From Erwinia sp050410775 (lineage in GTDB: Bacteria; Pseudomonadota; Gammaproteobacteria; Enterobacterales; Enterobacteriaceae): a stretch of 64,000 nt of DNA. Positions 44,429-52,360 of this stretch are shown here, one piece after another; the first letter of the stretch is position 1; each line of letters starts with the position of its first letter. The notes under the pieces were generated by a model. That model was not told the origin of the DNA. It worked only from the letters and a program-made list of their open reading frames with translations, and ran no database searches. Position numbers and translations under genes: made by a program. Location: NCBI RefSeq assembly GCF_050410775.1, contig NZ_CP191229.1; one strand, given 5' to 3'.

Positions 44429-45901
44429 ATGTCTGACGCTAACCCGATTCTGGCTTCCTCAGAGCAGAGTATTAGAGCCTATCAGCAGGCGATAGCGCAA
44501 AGCAGCCAGGCCGTTGTGCAGTGGTTACAGCAGCCGGAAATGTACCAGGGCAAAACCGTCGCGGAACTGCGTGAGCGTATTACCCTGGATTTCAATCCTG
44601 AGGGGCTGGGCAACCAGGCGGCCATCGAGCGGGCGATTGACTATTTTCTGAAAGACAGCCTGTCGGTGCATCACCCGCAGTGCGTGGCGCATCTTCACTG
44701 CCCGAGCCTGGTGATCAGCCAGGCGGCGGAAGTGCTGATTAACGCCACCAACCAGAGTATGGACTCCTGGGATCAAAGCCCTTCTGCGACGCTGATTGAG
44801 ATCAAGCTGATCGAATGGCTGCGTAGCCAGGTGGGCTATCCGGCAGGCGATGCTGGCGTGTTTACCAGCGGCGGCACCCAGAGCAACCTGATGGGGCTGA
44901 TGCTGGCGCGTGATGCGTTCTTCGCCCGCCGGGGCCACTCTATCCAGCAGGATGGACTGACCGGCGATTTGCGGAAAATAAAGGTGCTCTGCTCACGGCA
45001 TGCGCATTTTTCCGTACAGAAGAATATGGCGCTGCTGGGGCTTGGCTATCAGTCCGTGACGCTGGTCAAAACCGATCGCTATGCGCGTATGGATATGAAC
45101 GACCTGGCGGAGAAAGTGGCGCAGGCGGAAGCGAACGGCGAGCAGATCCTGGCGATTGTGGCGACGGCGGGTACGACCGATGCCGGCGCTATCGATCCGC
45201 TTCGTGCCGTCGCGTCCCTGGCGGCGAAGCATCAGATCTGGATGCACGTTGATGCGGCCTGGGGCGGTGCGCTGCTGCTGTCAGAGAAATACCGGGACTA
45301 TCTGGATGGCCTGGAGCTGGCCGATTCCGTCACCCTGGATTTTCATAAGCAGTTCTTCCAGACCATCAGCTGCGGTGCTTTCCTGCTGAAGGACGCCCGC
45401 CATTACGAACTGATGCGCTATCAGGCGGCCTACCTTAACTCCGAATTTGACGAAGCTCAGGGCGTGCCTAACCTGGTGGCGAAATCATTACAGACCACCC
45501 GCCGTTTTGATGCGTTAAAACTCTGGATGGGTCTGGAGGCGCTGGGGCAGAAGCAATACGCTGAGATCATCGATCATGGCGTCACGCTGGCGCAGGAAGT
45601 GGCGCGCTATGTCACTGAGCAGGCTGCTTTTGAGCTGGTCATGGAGCCTCAGCTGGCAAGCGTGCTGTTCCGTTATCGTCCCGCTCAGATGGCAGCGGCG
45701 GACGACGCCTCAGTGGCGCTGCTTAACCAGCAGATCGGCGATGCGCTGCTGGAGTCTGGCCGCGCTAACGTGGGCGTCACGGAGTTTGCCGGCGTCACCT
45801 GTCTGAAACTGACCCTGTTAAACCCGACCGTCAGCCTGGAAGATATCAAAATCCTGCTGGCGCTGGTTGAGCATACTGCACAGGAACTGCTGAACGCGTA
45901 A
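44429..45901 (+). CDS. ddc: L-2,4-diaminobutyrate decarboxylase
   Basis: A 490-residue group II PLP decarboxylase turning diaminobutyrate into 1,3-diaminopropane. HVDAAWGGALLLS (about residues 276-288) and the PLP lysine in TLDFHKQFFQ (about 305-314) are visible, with FTSGGTQSNLMGLMLARD near 145. The ATG at 44429 has GGAG 8 bases upstream and lies 5 bases after the dat stop. The product may serve as a free polyamine or as a siderophore building block, but no siderophore gene lies in the window. Confidence 0.93.
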   Translation: MSDANPILASSEQSIRAYQQAIAQSSQAVVQWLQQPEMYQGKTVAELRERITLDFNPEGLGNQAAIERAIDYFLKDSLSVHHPQCVAHLHCPSLVISQAAEVLINATNQSMDSWDQSPSATLIEIKLIEWLRSQVGYPAGDAGVFTSGGTQSNLMGLMLARDAFFARRGHSIQQDGLTGDLRKIKVLCSRHAHFSVQKNMALLGLGYQSVTLVKTDRYARMDMNDLAEKVAQAEANGEQILAIVATAGTTDAGAIDPLRAVASLAAKHQIWMHVDAAWGGALLLSEKYRDYLDGLELADSVTLDFHKQFFQTISCGAFLLKDARHYELMRYQAAYLNSEFDEAQGVPNLVAKSLQTTRRFDALKLWMGLEALGQKQYAEIIDHGVTLAQEVARYVTEQAAFELVMEPQLASVLFRYRPAQMAAADDASVALLNQQIGDALLESGRANVGVTEFAGVTCLKLTLLNPTVSLEDIKILLALVEHTAQELLNA

Positions 45902-45926
45902 CGCCCGACCTGTCCGGACAACAGAT

Positions 45927-45960
45927 AAAGCCGATAACATCCCGTTATCGGCTTTTTTTT
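45927..45960 (+). terminator. Terminator of dat-ddc
   Basis: A perfect 12-bp stem (AAAGCCGATAAC with GTTATCGGCTTT) with loop ATCCC is followed by more T residues (45953-45961). It lies 25 bases after the ddc stop. The A-run on the other side makes it potentially bidirectional. Confidence 0.9.
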
Positions 45961-46063
45961 TGCCGCAGCAGAGCGTGCGGATAAGCGCTTCGTTAATCAG
46001 GCTGACATAGGGACATGCGGAAAGCGACAGTTATGCGGCAGAGCGATGTGCAGGAAAACCTAA

Positions 46064-46276
46064 TCAATTAATGGCCTTAATTGCCTCAGTGGTGTTGGCA
46101 TCGGGATGACGGAACACCTCACCGCAGAGCAGCACGGTATCGGGGCGGCGCTCGCGGACACGCTCGGCCATCCGCTCGCAGACATAGCGCGACGGAAACA
46201 GATGTTCGGATACCGGCAAAGCCTCACAGGCATCATGACCGCAGGCGCTCACGAGTAACACAAATCCGATTAACAT
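46064..46276 (-). CDS. Small putative lipoprotein
   Basis: A 70-residue protein, MLIGFVLLVSACGHDACEAL and onward. The lipobox-like LVSAC comes after only 11 residues and the N-terminus lacks basic residues, so lipidation is uncertain. Four cysteines (about residues 12, 17, 33 and 51) may form disulphides in the periplasm. The ATG has GGAG 6 bases upstream. No family is recognised. Confidence 0.55.
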   Translation of the reverse strand: MLIGFVLLVSACGHDACEALPVSEHLFPSRYVCERMAERVRERRPDTVLLCGEVFRHPDANTTEAIKAIN

Positions 46277-46405
46277 AGCTCACTCCATGAGATAAAAAGG
46301 GGCCAGTAGATAAGTATAGGCGAGCCGCTGAATGAAGGATCGGGAAACGTCCTGAAACATAATTACACAGACTGACGGCAGGGAGGCTGGCGGGGAAGGC
46401 AGGAA

Positions 46406-46431
46406 GAAGCCTTTTCGTCTGAAAAGGCTTC
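46406..46431 (-). terminator. Terminator of the yjbE-like gene
   Basis: A perfect 11-bp stem (GAAGCCTTTTC with GAAAAGGCTTC) with a GTCT loop lies 21 bases after the yjbE stop on the minus strand, followed by TTCCT. Confidence 0.65.
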
Positions 46432-46452
46432 ACTGACGTAACAGAAACCGTA

Positions 46453-46695
46453 TCAGCGGGTCACCGTGCCCGTCGTGGTTGTGGTGGTGCCGGTGCTGGA
46501 ACCGTCGCCGCCGCCCATAGTGGCCAGCGCAACGCCCAGCAGTGCCGCCACGGCACCCACACCCACCGCATCAGAGTTGCCGCTGGAGATGGCCGTCGCT
46601 TCACTGCCTGCGGCAGCGCCGGTGGTGCTGGCTGCCTGAACAGCGCTGCTGGCGGCGAGGGTGAGTAACAGAGCTAAAGCGATTGTTTTTTTCAT
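46453..46695 (-). CDS. yjbE: YjbE-family exported protein
   Basis: An 80-residue exported protein with a signal peptide (cleavage after VQAA, near residue 21). The mature part is rich in Gly, Ala, Ser and Thr and ends in ATMGGGDGSSTGTTTTTTG, which nearly matches the end of E. coli YjbE (also 80 residues). yjbEFGH of E. coli is tied to exopolysaccharide and the Rcs response. Here yjbF, yjbG and yjbH do not follow, so it is an orphan copy. The ribosome site is ordinary. Confidence 0.82.
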   Translation of the reverse strand: MKKTIALALLLTLAASSAVQAASTTGAAAGSEATAISSGNSDAVGVGAVAALLGVALATMGGGDGSSTGTTTTTTGTVTR

Positions 46696-47231
46696 TTTTT
46701 ATCTATCCTCGGGCGAGAGAAAGGCTGTCAATGCCGGAAGGATAAGATGATTTTGCAGCCCTGAATACCGGGGCGGAAGCAGGGAAATGCGGTATTTATA
46801 GTTATTATTTTCGCTATCAGCGCCAGAATTAATCAGACCTTTTTAGCATAAAAAAAGTCAGGCAGCAGATCTGTTCTGTTGTGAGGTCGGCGCAGCCTGA
46901 TGCCATGGCCTGCATAATAAGAATTTTCCAGTTAACCTTGCAGACTAATCCCGGTAAGGCGCGTATCTGCTGCTGGACATAAAAAAGGGCCATAAAAATA
47001 AAGAGCCTGAACGCTATTTTCAGATTAAATACGGTCCGGTGCTTCCCCTTTTTATGGCGTCATTTCACCTTAAGTCAAATACTATTTTCTGTGTGCTAAC
47101 TGTGTGCTGATATGTTTGGCTATTGCGGAATGTGAATGGTTTTCTGAAAAAGCAGCTAATGTGATGCGAATAATCTTACTTTATCCGCGGCCACTCAGAT
47201 TTTAAGAACTCTCTCTTCAAGGTGCGGCCTG
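46696..47231. other. 536-bp gap upstream of yjbE and the methyltransferase
   Basis: A divergent promoter region, A+T-rich around 46790-46860 and 46980-47150. No gene or clear regulatory motif was recognised. Confidence 0.4.
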
Positions 47232-47846
47232 ATGAATTACTTATCACCGTCCGGGGCTGACGTTATTATGCTGTTAACTGCTTTCTCTTATATAAAAGAC
47301 AAGACGGGTTATTTGCAGGAATTTATTACCGATCCACGTAAAACGGGCACCATCGCGCCCTCGTCGGTAAGCCTGTGCAGAACCATGACGGATGCTATTG
47401 ACTGGAGCCGCTGCGCAGATGTCGCTGAACTGGGCGCGGGGGACGGGGTGCTGACCAAACATCTGCTGCGTAAAATGCGGCCAGACGCGCAGCTGCTGGC
47501 ATTTGAAACCAACCCCCGCTTTCTGCCCCGGCTGGAAGCTATCGACGACCAGCGATTGCAGATTAGCAGCGCTTCAGCCGAAACGCTGAGCGGCGAGTAT
47601 GATGCGATCTTCTCCGGTTTGCCGCTCCTGTCGCTGCCGGAACCGGTACGCCACGGCATTCTTGCCCGGGCTGCGGCACGGCTTCGCCCGCAGGGCGTCT
47701 TTATACAGTTTCAGTACACCGCTTTATCAGAAACCCTTCTCTCAGATTACTTTGCCTGGAAGCGGACCCGGGTATTCTGCAACCTTCCGCCCGCCTGGGT
47801 TTATCGTTGCTGTTCGTCAGCCAGAGTGTCGCTGGCAGAGGATTAA
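47232..47846 (+). CDS. SAM-dependent methyltransferase, phospholipid N-methyltransferase-like
   Basis: A 204-residue class I methyltransferase. The SAM-binding motif is VAELGAGDGVLTKHLL (about residues 62-77), with FETNPRF (motif II) and SGLPLLSLP (motif IV) after it, and the C-terminal RVFCNLPPAWVYRCC. The DPRKTGTIAPSS stretch before the motif and this ending resemble PmtA/COG3963 enzymes, which methylate phosphatidylethanolamine. The substrate is not certain. The ATG has AAGG upstream. A start at 47268 is also possible. Confidence 0.8.
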   Translation: MNYLSPSGADVIMLLTAFSYIKDKTGYLQEFITDPRKTGTIAPSSVSLCRTMTDAIDWSRCADVAELGAGDGVLTKHLLRKMRPDAQLLAFETNPRFLPRLEAIDDQRLQISSASAETLSGEYDAIFSGLPLLSLPEPVRHGILARAAARLRPQGVFIQFQYTALSETLLSDYFAWKRTRVFCNLPPAWVYRCCSSARVSLAED

Positions 47847-47936
47847 GACGAGGGAGTGACATTCAGATGAAGATGAGATGGCAAACTTCCCACACTTTGC
47901 CATGCTTAAATTTCATCCAGACAACAGGAGGAGAAC

Positions 47937-48167
47937 ATGCACACTGAAACCGAGGCGACGGCCTCAAGCGATGAGGAAGTCTGCAACATTATTGGTAAGG
48001 CGGTAGTGGACCTCAGTATTACCGGACAGCCGGTAACCAAAGCCACGCTGGCGCTGAAGCTGCTGACGATGGCGGATCAGGATGGCGATGACGAAAGGAT
48101 TTTACTCTACTGGATTGCCCGCAGGGCCATCAATGAGCCACACCGGTTTGCTGTGGCAAACGTCTGA
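47937..48167 (+). CDS. YmgB/AriR-family small regulatory protein
   Basis: A 76-residue protein with the block EEVCNIIGKAVVDLSITGQPVTKATLALKLL, which aligns with [29 protein letters not shown] of E. coli YmgB/AriR. E. coli YcgZ, YmgA and AriR form a BluR/BluF-controlled operon that acts on the Rcs system and biofilm. It has a strong AGGAGG 5 bases upstream of the ATG and a perfect hairpin afterwards. It stands alone here. The family call rests on an unaided comparison. Confidence 0.7.
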   Translation: MHTETEATASSDEEVCNIIGKAVVDLSITGQPVTKATLALKLLTMADQDGDDERILLYWIARRAINEPHRFAVANV

Positions 48168-48196
48168 GGGTGTGACAGCCCGGCGCCGCATGTCGG

Positions 48197-48228
48197 AAAA
48201 ACGGCCGCTTCGCGAAGCGGCCGTTTTT
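48197..48228 (+). terminator. Bidirectional terminator, perfect palindrome
   Basis: A 32-base perfect palindrome, A5 then CGGCCGCTTCG with its mirror and T5, lies between two convergent genes, the AriR-like gene (stop at 48167) and the acyltransferase gene (stop at 48233, minus strand). It can end transcripts from both sides. Confidence 0.92.
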
Positions 48229-48232
48229 GTGT

Positions 48233-49243
48233 TCAGACGATGCGCCGGACACCGGGAATACGCCGGAGAAGCAGGCAGATCGCGGCGGAAATCAGAAAGC
48301 AGAGCAGCGCCACTAGCGGCATCGTTACGATGGCTGAGTAGCTATCGAACTTAATATCCAGCAGACGCAGCAGCAACTCAAGGATAAGCATATGCACAAA
48401 AAATATCCCGAGGCTCAGCTTTGACAGCGTGCGGATCGCGCCAGTTGCCTTTCTGGAAAAGGTAAGGGGAACGTTAAGCAGCATAAAAAAGAAGGCCAGT
48501 GAAACCACCACCAGCGTGGGGGCGGAATAAAACAGAAAGATTTCGTTGGGCGAAAAGGTACTCAGCGACAGCGAGTAGCTCATCACCGCCGTTAATACGG
48601 CAGAAAGAATAAAAATAACGGCAGAAATGGTCACTTTAGGATTAATATCATAACGGCGGATAACGCCACCGATAATATAAAATCCGGACAGATATACCAC
48701 CATATCAATATTGCTCCGGGCAGGGAGCGCATGGCCTTCCAGCAAATTAAGCTTCATGTTATCAAATAGCATGTAGACTGAAGCTAACGCGAACCATACC
48801 GTTACGATATAGTTAATCCGCTGCCGGCTACCGTTCTGAATAAAGGTATTCAGCAGCGGCGTAAGAAGGTAAAGCAATATCATGGTGTAGATAAACCACA
48901 GATGCGGCCAGGCTGGCATGCTCAGCAGGTTGAGCAGGCTGAACGGAGTCGAAATGCCGTTCAGCCGGCCATAAAGCAGATAAATGGCGGACCAGGCAAT
49001 AAGTGGAATAACTAAATTCAGTACGCGGTGTTTTAGCGTGCTGAGCAATGATTCGTTTTTATTTAATGAAATATAGCCCGCAATCAGAAGAAACAGGGGG
49101 AAAGCGATACGGCCTGTCACTTCATACATTACAGAAACGGACCACGCTATATGAAAATAGCTGAAGGGTGTCGCCGCCGTGTGCAGCAGAATAACCAGAT
49201 AGGTTGCCACCAGCGTCAACAGCTTAATATTGATTGTCTTCAA
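48233..49243 (-). CDS. Acyltransferase family 3 membrane protein
   Basis: A 336-residue inner-membrane protein of the acyltransferase-3 family (OafA/WecH-like) with about ten helices. The N-terminal catalytic histidine motif is in VILLHTAATPF (about residues 18-28), and RIAFPLFLLIAGY and PHLWFIYTMILLYLLTPLL follow. Such proteins acetylate or succinylate surface sugars. The start is a TTG at 49243, with AGGAG 7 bases upstream and an in-frame stop close before it, so no ATG start is possible. A frame overlapping its 5' end (49224-49508) is judged spurious. Confidence 0.85.
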   Translation of the reverse strand: MKTINIKLLTLVATYLVILLHTAATPFSYFHIAWSVSVMYEVTGRIAFPLFLLIAGYISLNKNESLLSTLKHRVLNLVIPLIAWSAIYLLYGRLNGISTPFSLLNLLSMPAWPHLWFIYTMILLYLLTPLLNTFIQNGSRQRINYIVTVWFALASVYMLFDNMKLNLLEGHALPARSNIDMVVYLSGFYIIGGVIRRYDINPKVTISAVIFILSAVLTAVMSYSLSLSTFSPNEIFLFYSAPTLVVVSLAFFFMLLNVPLTFSRKATGAIRTLSKLSLGIFFVHMLILELLLRLLDIKFDSYSAIVTMPLVALLCFLISAAICLLLRRIPGVRRIV

Positions 49244-49602
49244 CGCCTAACTCCTTGTCATGAAGCATAAACTGGCCTTCTGATTCAGTTTTTCGCCAAT
49301 GGGCTAAAGGTATCATATTCCGCAGGCAGGCGTACCTCTGTACGTGAAAAAAGGCACGGTAACGCAGCCTGAGGGAAGAGGGGGATGATAAAAAATCTCT
49401 GTGGGCAGATTTTCTTTTTCTGGCGGAAAAGGGAGACGAAATCGCCTCAGCAGACCTGGCAGATAATCTATACCGGACTGAAAGGGTAAGTATAAGCAGA
49501 TGTATCAACCCGCGAAGGCGATGCGCCGGGCGCTGCCACCTTAAGTAAAGCGGCCAGCTTCTGCTGAAACCGCATCAGGATAATCAACCGAAGGGAGGCA
49601 AA
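49244..49602. other. 359-bp gap upstream of the acyltransferase
   Basis: A divergent region. A 94-codon minus-strand frame (49224-49508) has an odd composition (Ser, Arg and Leu) and no family features. No promoter or RNA motif was recognised. Confidence 0.4.
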
Positions 49603-49743
49603 ATGGAAATAATTCACTCAGGGGCGCGAAACTTGTTAAAATTACCCTTTCCTCCCTCTTTATCATGGAAGCGCTTATGTCATCTCCAATTTCTGAAATT
49701 GCTCATCCGGCCAACAGCCCAAAGCAGGCTGCGTTACAGTTAG
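49603..49743 (+). CDS. Possible 46-codon leader frame
   Basis: The frame starts ATGGAAATAATTCACTC with a near-perfect ribosome site (AGGGAGG, 5 bases). It runs 46 codons to TAG and overlaps out of frame the start of the next gene (49677). The product is basic (KRLCHLQFLKLLIRP) and looks unlike a folded protein. It may be an upstream frame affecting translation of the 67-residue gene. Confidence 0.3.
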   Translation: MEIIHSGARNLLKLPFPPSLSWKRLCHLQFLKLLIRPTAQSRLRYS

Positions 49744-49880
49744 TGATTGAGCTGGTCCGGGCAGGCAAGCTCAGTCCGCTTCAGGGCGACGCCTCGAATA
49801 TGATCTCTATCTACGAACAATTTAAAGCCCACTTCGAAGCAGATAAGCAGAAGCACTCCTCCGGTTCAGCGATTTCGTAA
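49677..49880 (+). CDS. Small helical protein of unknown function
   Basis: A 67-residue protein beginning MSSPISEIAHPANSPKQ and then a single long helical region (AALQLVIELVRAGKLSPLQG). It has a GGAAG ribosome site 6 bases before the ATG at 49677, which is better than the in-frame ATG at 49665. No family is recognised with confidence. It is followed by a strong terminator (49954-49979), so it is probably real and monocistronic. Confidence 0.6.
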   Translation: MSSPISEIAHPANSPKQAALQLVIELVRAGKLSPLQGDASNMISIYEQFKAHFEADKQKHSSGSAIS

Positions 49881-49953
49881 TAGCCAGAGGCGACTTTTCC
49901 GTCGCCAGGCGCGGGCGCCGGTTAAACGCGGATGCTGGCGCGTTATCTCAGTA

Positions 49954-49979
49954 AAACGGGCGCCCCAGGGCGCCCGTTT
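49954..49979 (+). terminator. Terminator between the 67-residue gene and the ABC operon
   Basis: AAACGGGCGCCC and GGGCGCCCGTTT make a 12-bp perfect inverted repeat with only a two-base centre (the folded hairpin would open the top pairs). It is A-flanked on one side and T-flanked on the other, so it may serve both the gene to the left and the ABC operon (ending at 50013 on the minus strand). Confidence 0.8.
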
Positions 49980-50012
49980 GCTTTGTGCTGGATTTTCAAT
50001 TTTCTCGCGGTA

Positions 50013-50678
50013 TTAACCTACAATACGACCCTGATCCATCCGTACGGCGCTGTCGCACATATGATCGATCACATCCGGATCGTGACTCACCAGCACCATC
50101 GTCAGGTTATCCTGTTGCTTTAGCCTGTTCAGCAGGTTAAGGATCTCCGCCTGTACTGACATATCCAGCGCGGAGGTGGGCTCGTCCAGCAGCAAAACCC
50201 TGGGTTCCAGCAGCAGCGCCCGCACGATGGCTACGCGCTGGCGCTGGCCGCCCGAAAGCTGATGGGGATAGCGATCCGCCAGCGCCGGATCCAGACCAAC
50301 GTGGTGGAAGCCGCGATCGATCCGATCGTTAACGTTGGTTTTTTTCAGCAGCTTAAGCGGTTCGGACAGCGTCCGTCGCAGCCGGTGGCGCGGATGCAGC
50401 GAGGCGTAGGGATCCTGAAATACCATCTGCACGTCCTGACGAAGCTGGCCGGTAAAACGCTGGCCCGGTTTTACTGTCTCTCCCACGAGCTTCATGCCGC
50501 CCTGCCAGTGGGGATTCAGGCCCGCCATCACCCAGAGCAGCGAAGATTTACCGCAGCCGGAAGGGCCCACCAGGCCGAAGCACTCGCCAGCCTTCACGTT
50601 CAGCGACACCTCATGGACTACAGTACGGAAGTCGTAGCCCTGGCGATGTGAAACGCTCATGTCAGTCAGTTCAATCAT
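50013..50678 (-). CDS. ABC transporter ATPase (DppF type)
   Basis: A 221-residue ABC ATPase. Walker A is GPSGCGKSS (about residues 37-45), the Q-loop is QMVFQDPYASLHP (about 83-95), the signature is LSGGQRQRVAI (about 137-147) and Walker B is VLLLDEPTSALD (about 157-168). It is shorter than typical DppF/OppF (about 300 residues) because it lacks their C-terminal oligopeptide-transport extension. The ATG at 50678 overlaps the end of the upstream ATPase gene by 8 bases. It is last in the operon. Confidence 0.92.
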   Translation of the reverse strand: MIELTDMSVSHRQGYDFRTVVHEVSLNVKAGECFGLVGPSGCGKSSLLWVMAGLNPHWQGGMKLVGETVKPGQRFTGQLRQDVQMVFQDPYASLHPRHRLRRTLSEPLKLLKKTNVNDRIDRGFHHVGLDPALADRYPHQLSGGQRQRVAIVRALLLEPRVLLLDEPTSALDMSVQAEILNLLNRLKQQDNLTMVLVSHDPDVIDHMCDSAVRMDQGRIVG

Positions 50679-51516
50679 GGTGAAAGTGTTCCTCCAGCGC
50701 CGCACGGTCAAGGACGGGCAGCGGATGGCCGTGGGTGGCTTTACTGGGGCGGCAGGACCACAGCGTACGCGTGTAGGGATGGGTGGCGCGCGGCAGGTCG
50801 GCGGCAGGCAGCGTATCCAGAATCTCCCCCTGATACATCACCATTACCCGCTCGCAGTGTTCGGAGACCTGCTGAAGATCGTGGCTGATGAGCAGTAATC
50901 CCATATTCCGCTCTTCAACCAGACGGCGGATAAGCAGAAGGACCTGATCGCGCATGGCGTGGTCAAGCGCAGAAGTTGGCTCATCGGCGATCAGAAACTG
51001 CGGATCGGCAATCAGCGCAATAGCCAGCATCACGCGCTGGCCCATGCCGCCGGAAAGCTGATGGGGGTAGCGATCCATCAGCTGGCGCGGCTGGGGCAGC
51101 CCTACCGCGTCCAGCATCTCGCAGACCTTTTCCGTACGCTCTGCCCGGCTCAGCCTGGCGTGAAGCTTGAGGGGTTCCGCCACCTGCCAGCCAATGGTAC
51201 GCAGCGGATTAAGCGCATATTTCGGATCCTGCATCACCATCGCGAGCTGGCTGCCGCGAAGCTGGCTCCAGCGCCGTTCGCTCAGCGTCAGCGCGTCGTG
51301 TCCGGCCACGGTGAGCGTACTGGCGTGCAGCCGCAGGGACGGGGTGAGCAGTCCCATCAGGCTGCGGGCGGTCAGGGATTTGCCGGATCCCGATTCGCCG
51401 ACCAGCGCCACGCGTTCGCGGCCCAGCGAGAAACTGATATCGTTGACCAGCGTACTGCCGGTATTGCTCTGGATCCGCAGCTTGTCAGCCACCACCAGCA
51501 GAGAAGAATCATGCAT
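50671..51516 (-). CDS. ABC transporter ATPase (DppD type)
   Basis: A 281-residue ATPase with Walker A GESGSGKSLTA (about residues 42-52), Q-loop MVMQDPKYALNPL, signature LSGGMGQRVMLA and Walker B FLIADEPTSALD. It pairs with the DppF-type ATPase downstream. It starts at the ATG at 51516, which overlaps the permease stop (ATGCATGA). The signature reads GGMGQR where GGMRQR is common in DppD, a small change. Confidence 0.92.
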   Translation of the reverse strand: MHDSSLLVVADKLRIQSNTGSTLVNDISFSLGRERVALVGESGSGKSLTARSLMGLLTPSLRLHASTLTVAGHDALTLSERRWSQLRGSQLAMVMQDPKYALNPLRTIGWQVAEPLKLHARLSRAERTEKVCEMLDAVGLPQPRQLMDRYPHQLSGGMGQRVMLAIALIADPQFLIADEPTSALDHAMRDQVLLLIRRLVEERNMGLLLISHDLQQVSEHCERVMVMYQGEILDTLPAADLPRATHPYTRTLWSCRPSKATHGHPLPVLDRAALEEHFHHD

Positions 51517-52360
51517 TATTTCGGGTATCCAGTCGGTCACGCAGGCCATCGCCCGTCAGGTTAAAGGCCAGGCTGGCAAAAAGGATCGCCCCGCCCGGTG
51601 CGGCAGCGACCCACCACTGATCGAAAATCACCTTGCTGCCTTCTGCCACCATCGAGCCCCATTCCGCCATCGGCGGCTGCACGCCCATGCCCAGGAAGCC
51701 CAGGCCGGCGGCGGAGAGGATGATGCCGCCCAGACTGAGCGCGGCGCGCACCACGGCACCGGGCATACAGAGCGGCAGGATATGCCCGAACATCAGGCGC
51801 AGGCCATTGATGCCCTGCATACGGGCGGCGGCGAGATAATCGCTGCGCCGCAGCGCCAGCGTTTCCGCGCGCGCCTGACGGGCAAAGGGCGGCCAGCTAG
51901 TCAGCGCCAGTGCCAGCGCACCGTTTATCAGTCCAGGGCCGAGCATCGCTACCAGCGCAAGCGCGATAACCAGATTCGGCAGGGAGAGAAAAATATCGGT
52001 TATGCGCAGCAGAACCCGCTCTGTCCAGCCACCCAGATAGCCCGCGCTGATACCGATCAGTAATCCCACCGGAATGGTCAGCACCAGGATCAGCGAAACC
52101 AGCAGCAGGGTAGGTCTTGCGCCGTAAATCACGCGGGAGAGGAGGTCACGGCCAAAACCGTCGGTGCCAAACCAGTGCAGGGAAGAGGGCGGCAGCAGGC
52201 GCGCAGACATCATCTGCGCGTTGGGATCAAAAGGCGCAAGCAGCGGAGCGAACAGCGCGGCCAGAATCAGCACCGCCACCAGCGCACCGCCGACGGACAG
52301 TGAGGTGACGCGCCGGCGACGGGTCGGAGCGATTGCGAGATCGGTTAAATTTTGCGTCAT
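51509..52360 (-). CDS. ABC transporter permease (DppC type)
   Basis: A 283-residue inner-membrane permease with about six helices. Its family loop (EAA motif) reads LAAARMQGINGLRLMFGHILPLCMPGAVV (about residues 175-203), with FGTDGFGRDLLSRVIYGARP near residue 65, the usual DppC/OppC start. It overlaps the upstream permease by 4 bases (ATGA). Confidence 0.92.
   Translation of the reverse strand: MTQNLTDLAIAPTRRRRVTSLSVGGALVAVLILAALFAPLLAPFDPNAQMMSARLLPPSSLHWFGTDGFGRDLLSRVIYGARPTLLLVSLILVLTIPVGLLIGISAGYLGGWTERVLLRITDIFLSLPNLVIALALVAMLGPGLINGALALALTSWPPFARQARAETLALRRSDYLAAARMQGINGLRLMFGHILPLCMPGAVVRAALSLGGIILSAAGLGFLGMGVQPPMAEWGSMVAEGSKVIFDQWWVAAAPGGAILFASLAFNLTGDGLRDRLDTRNNA

Noticed and set aside
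49224..49508. 94-codon minus-strand frame overlapping the acyltransferase start
   Set aside because: Its composition is unusual, and the acyltransferase has its own TTG start with a good ribosome site inside the overlap.
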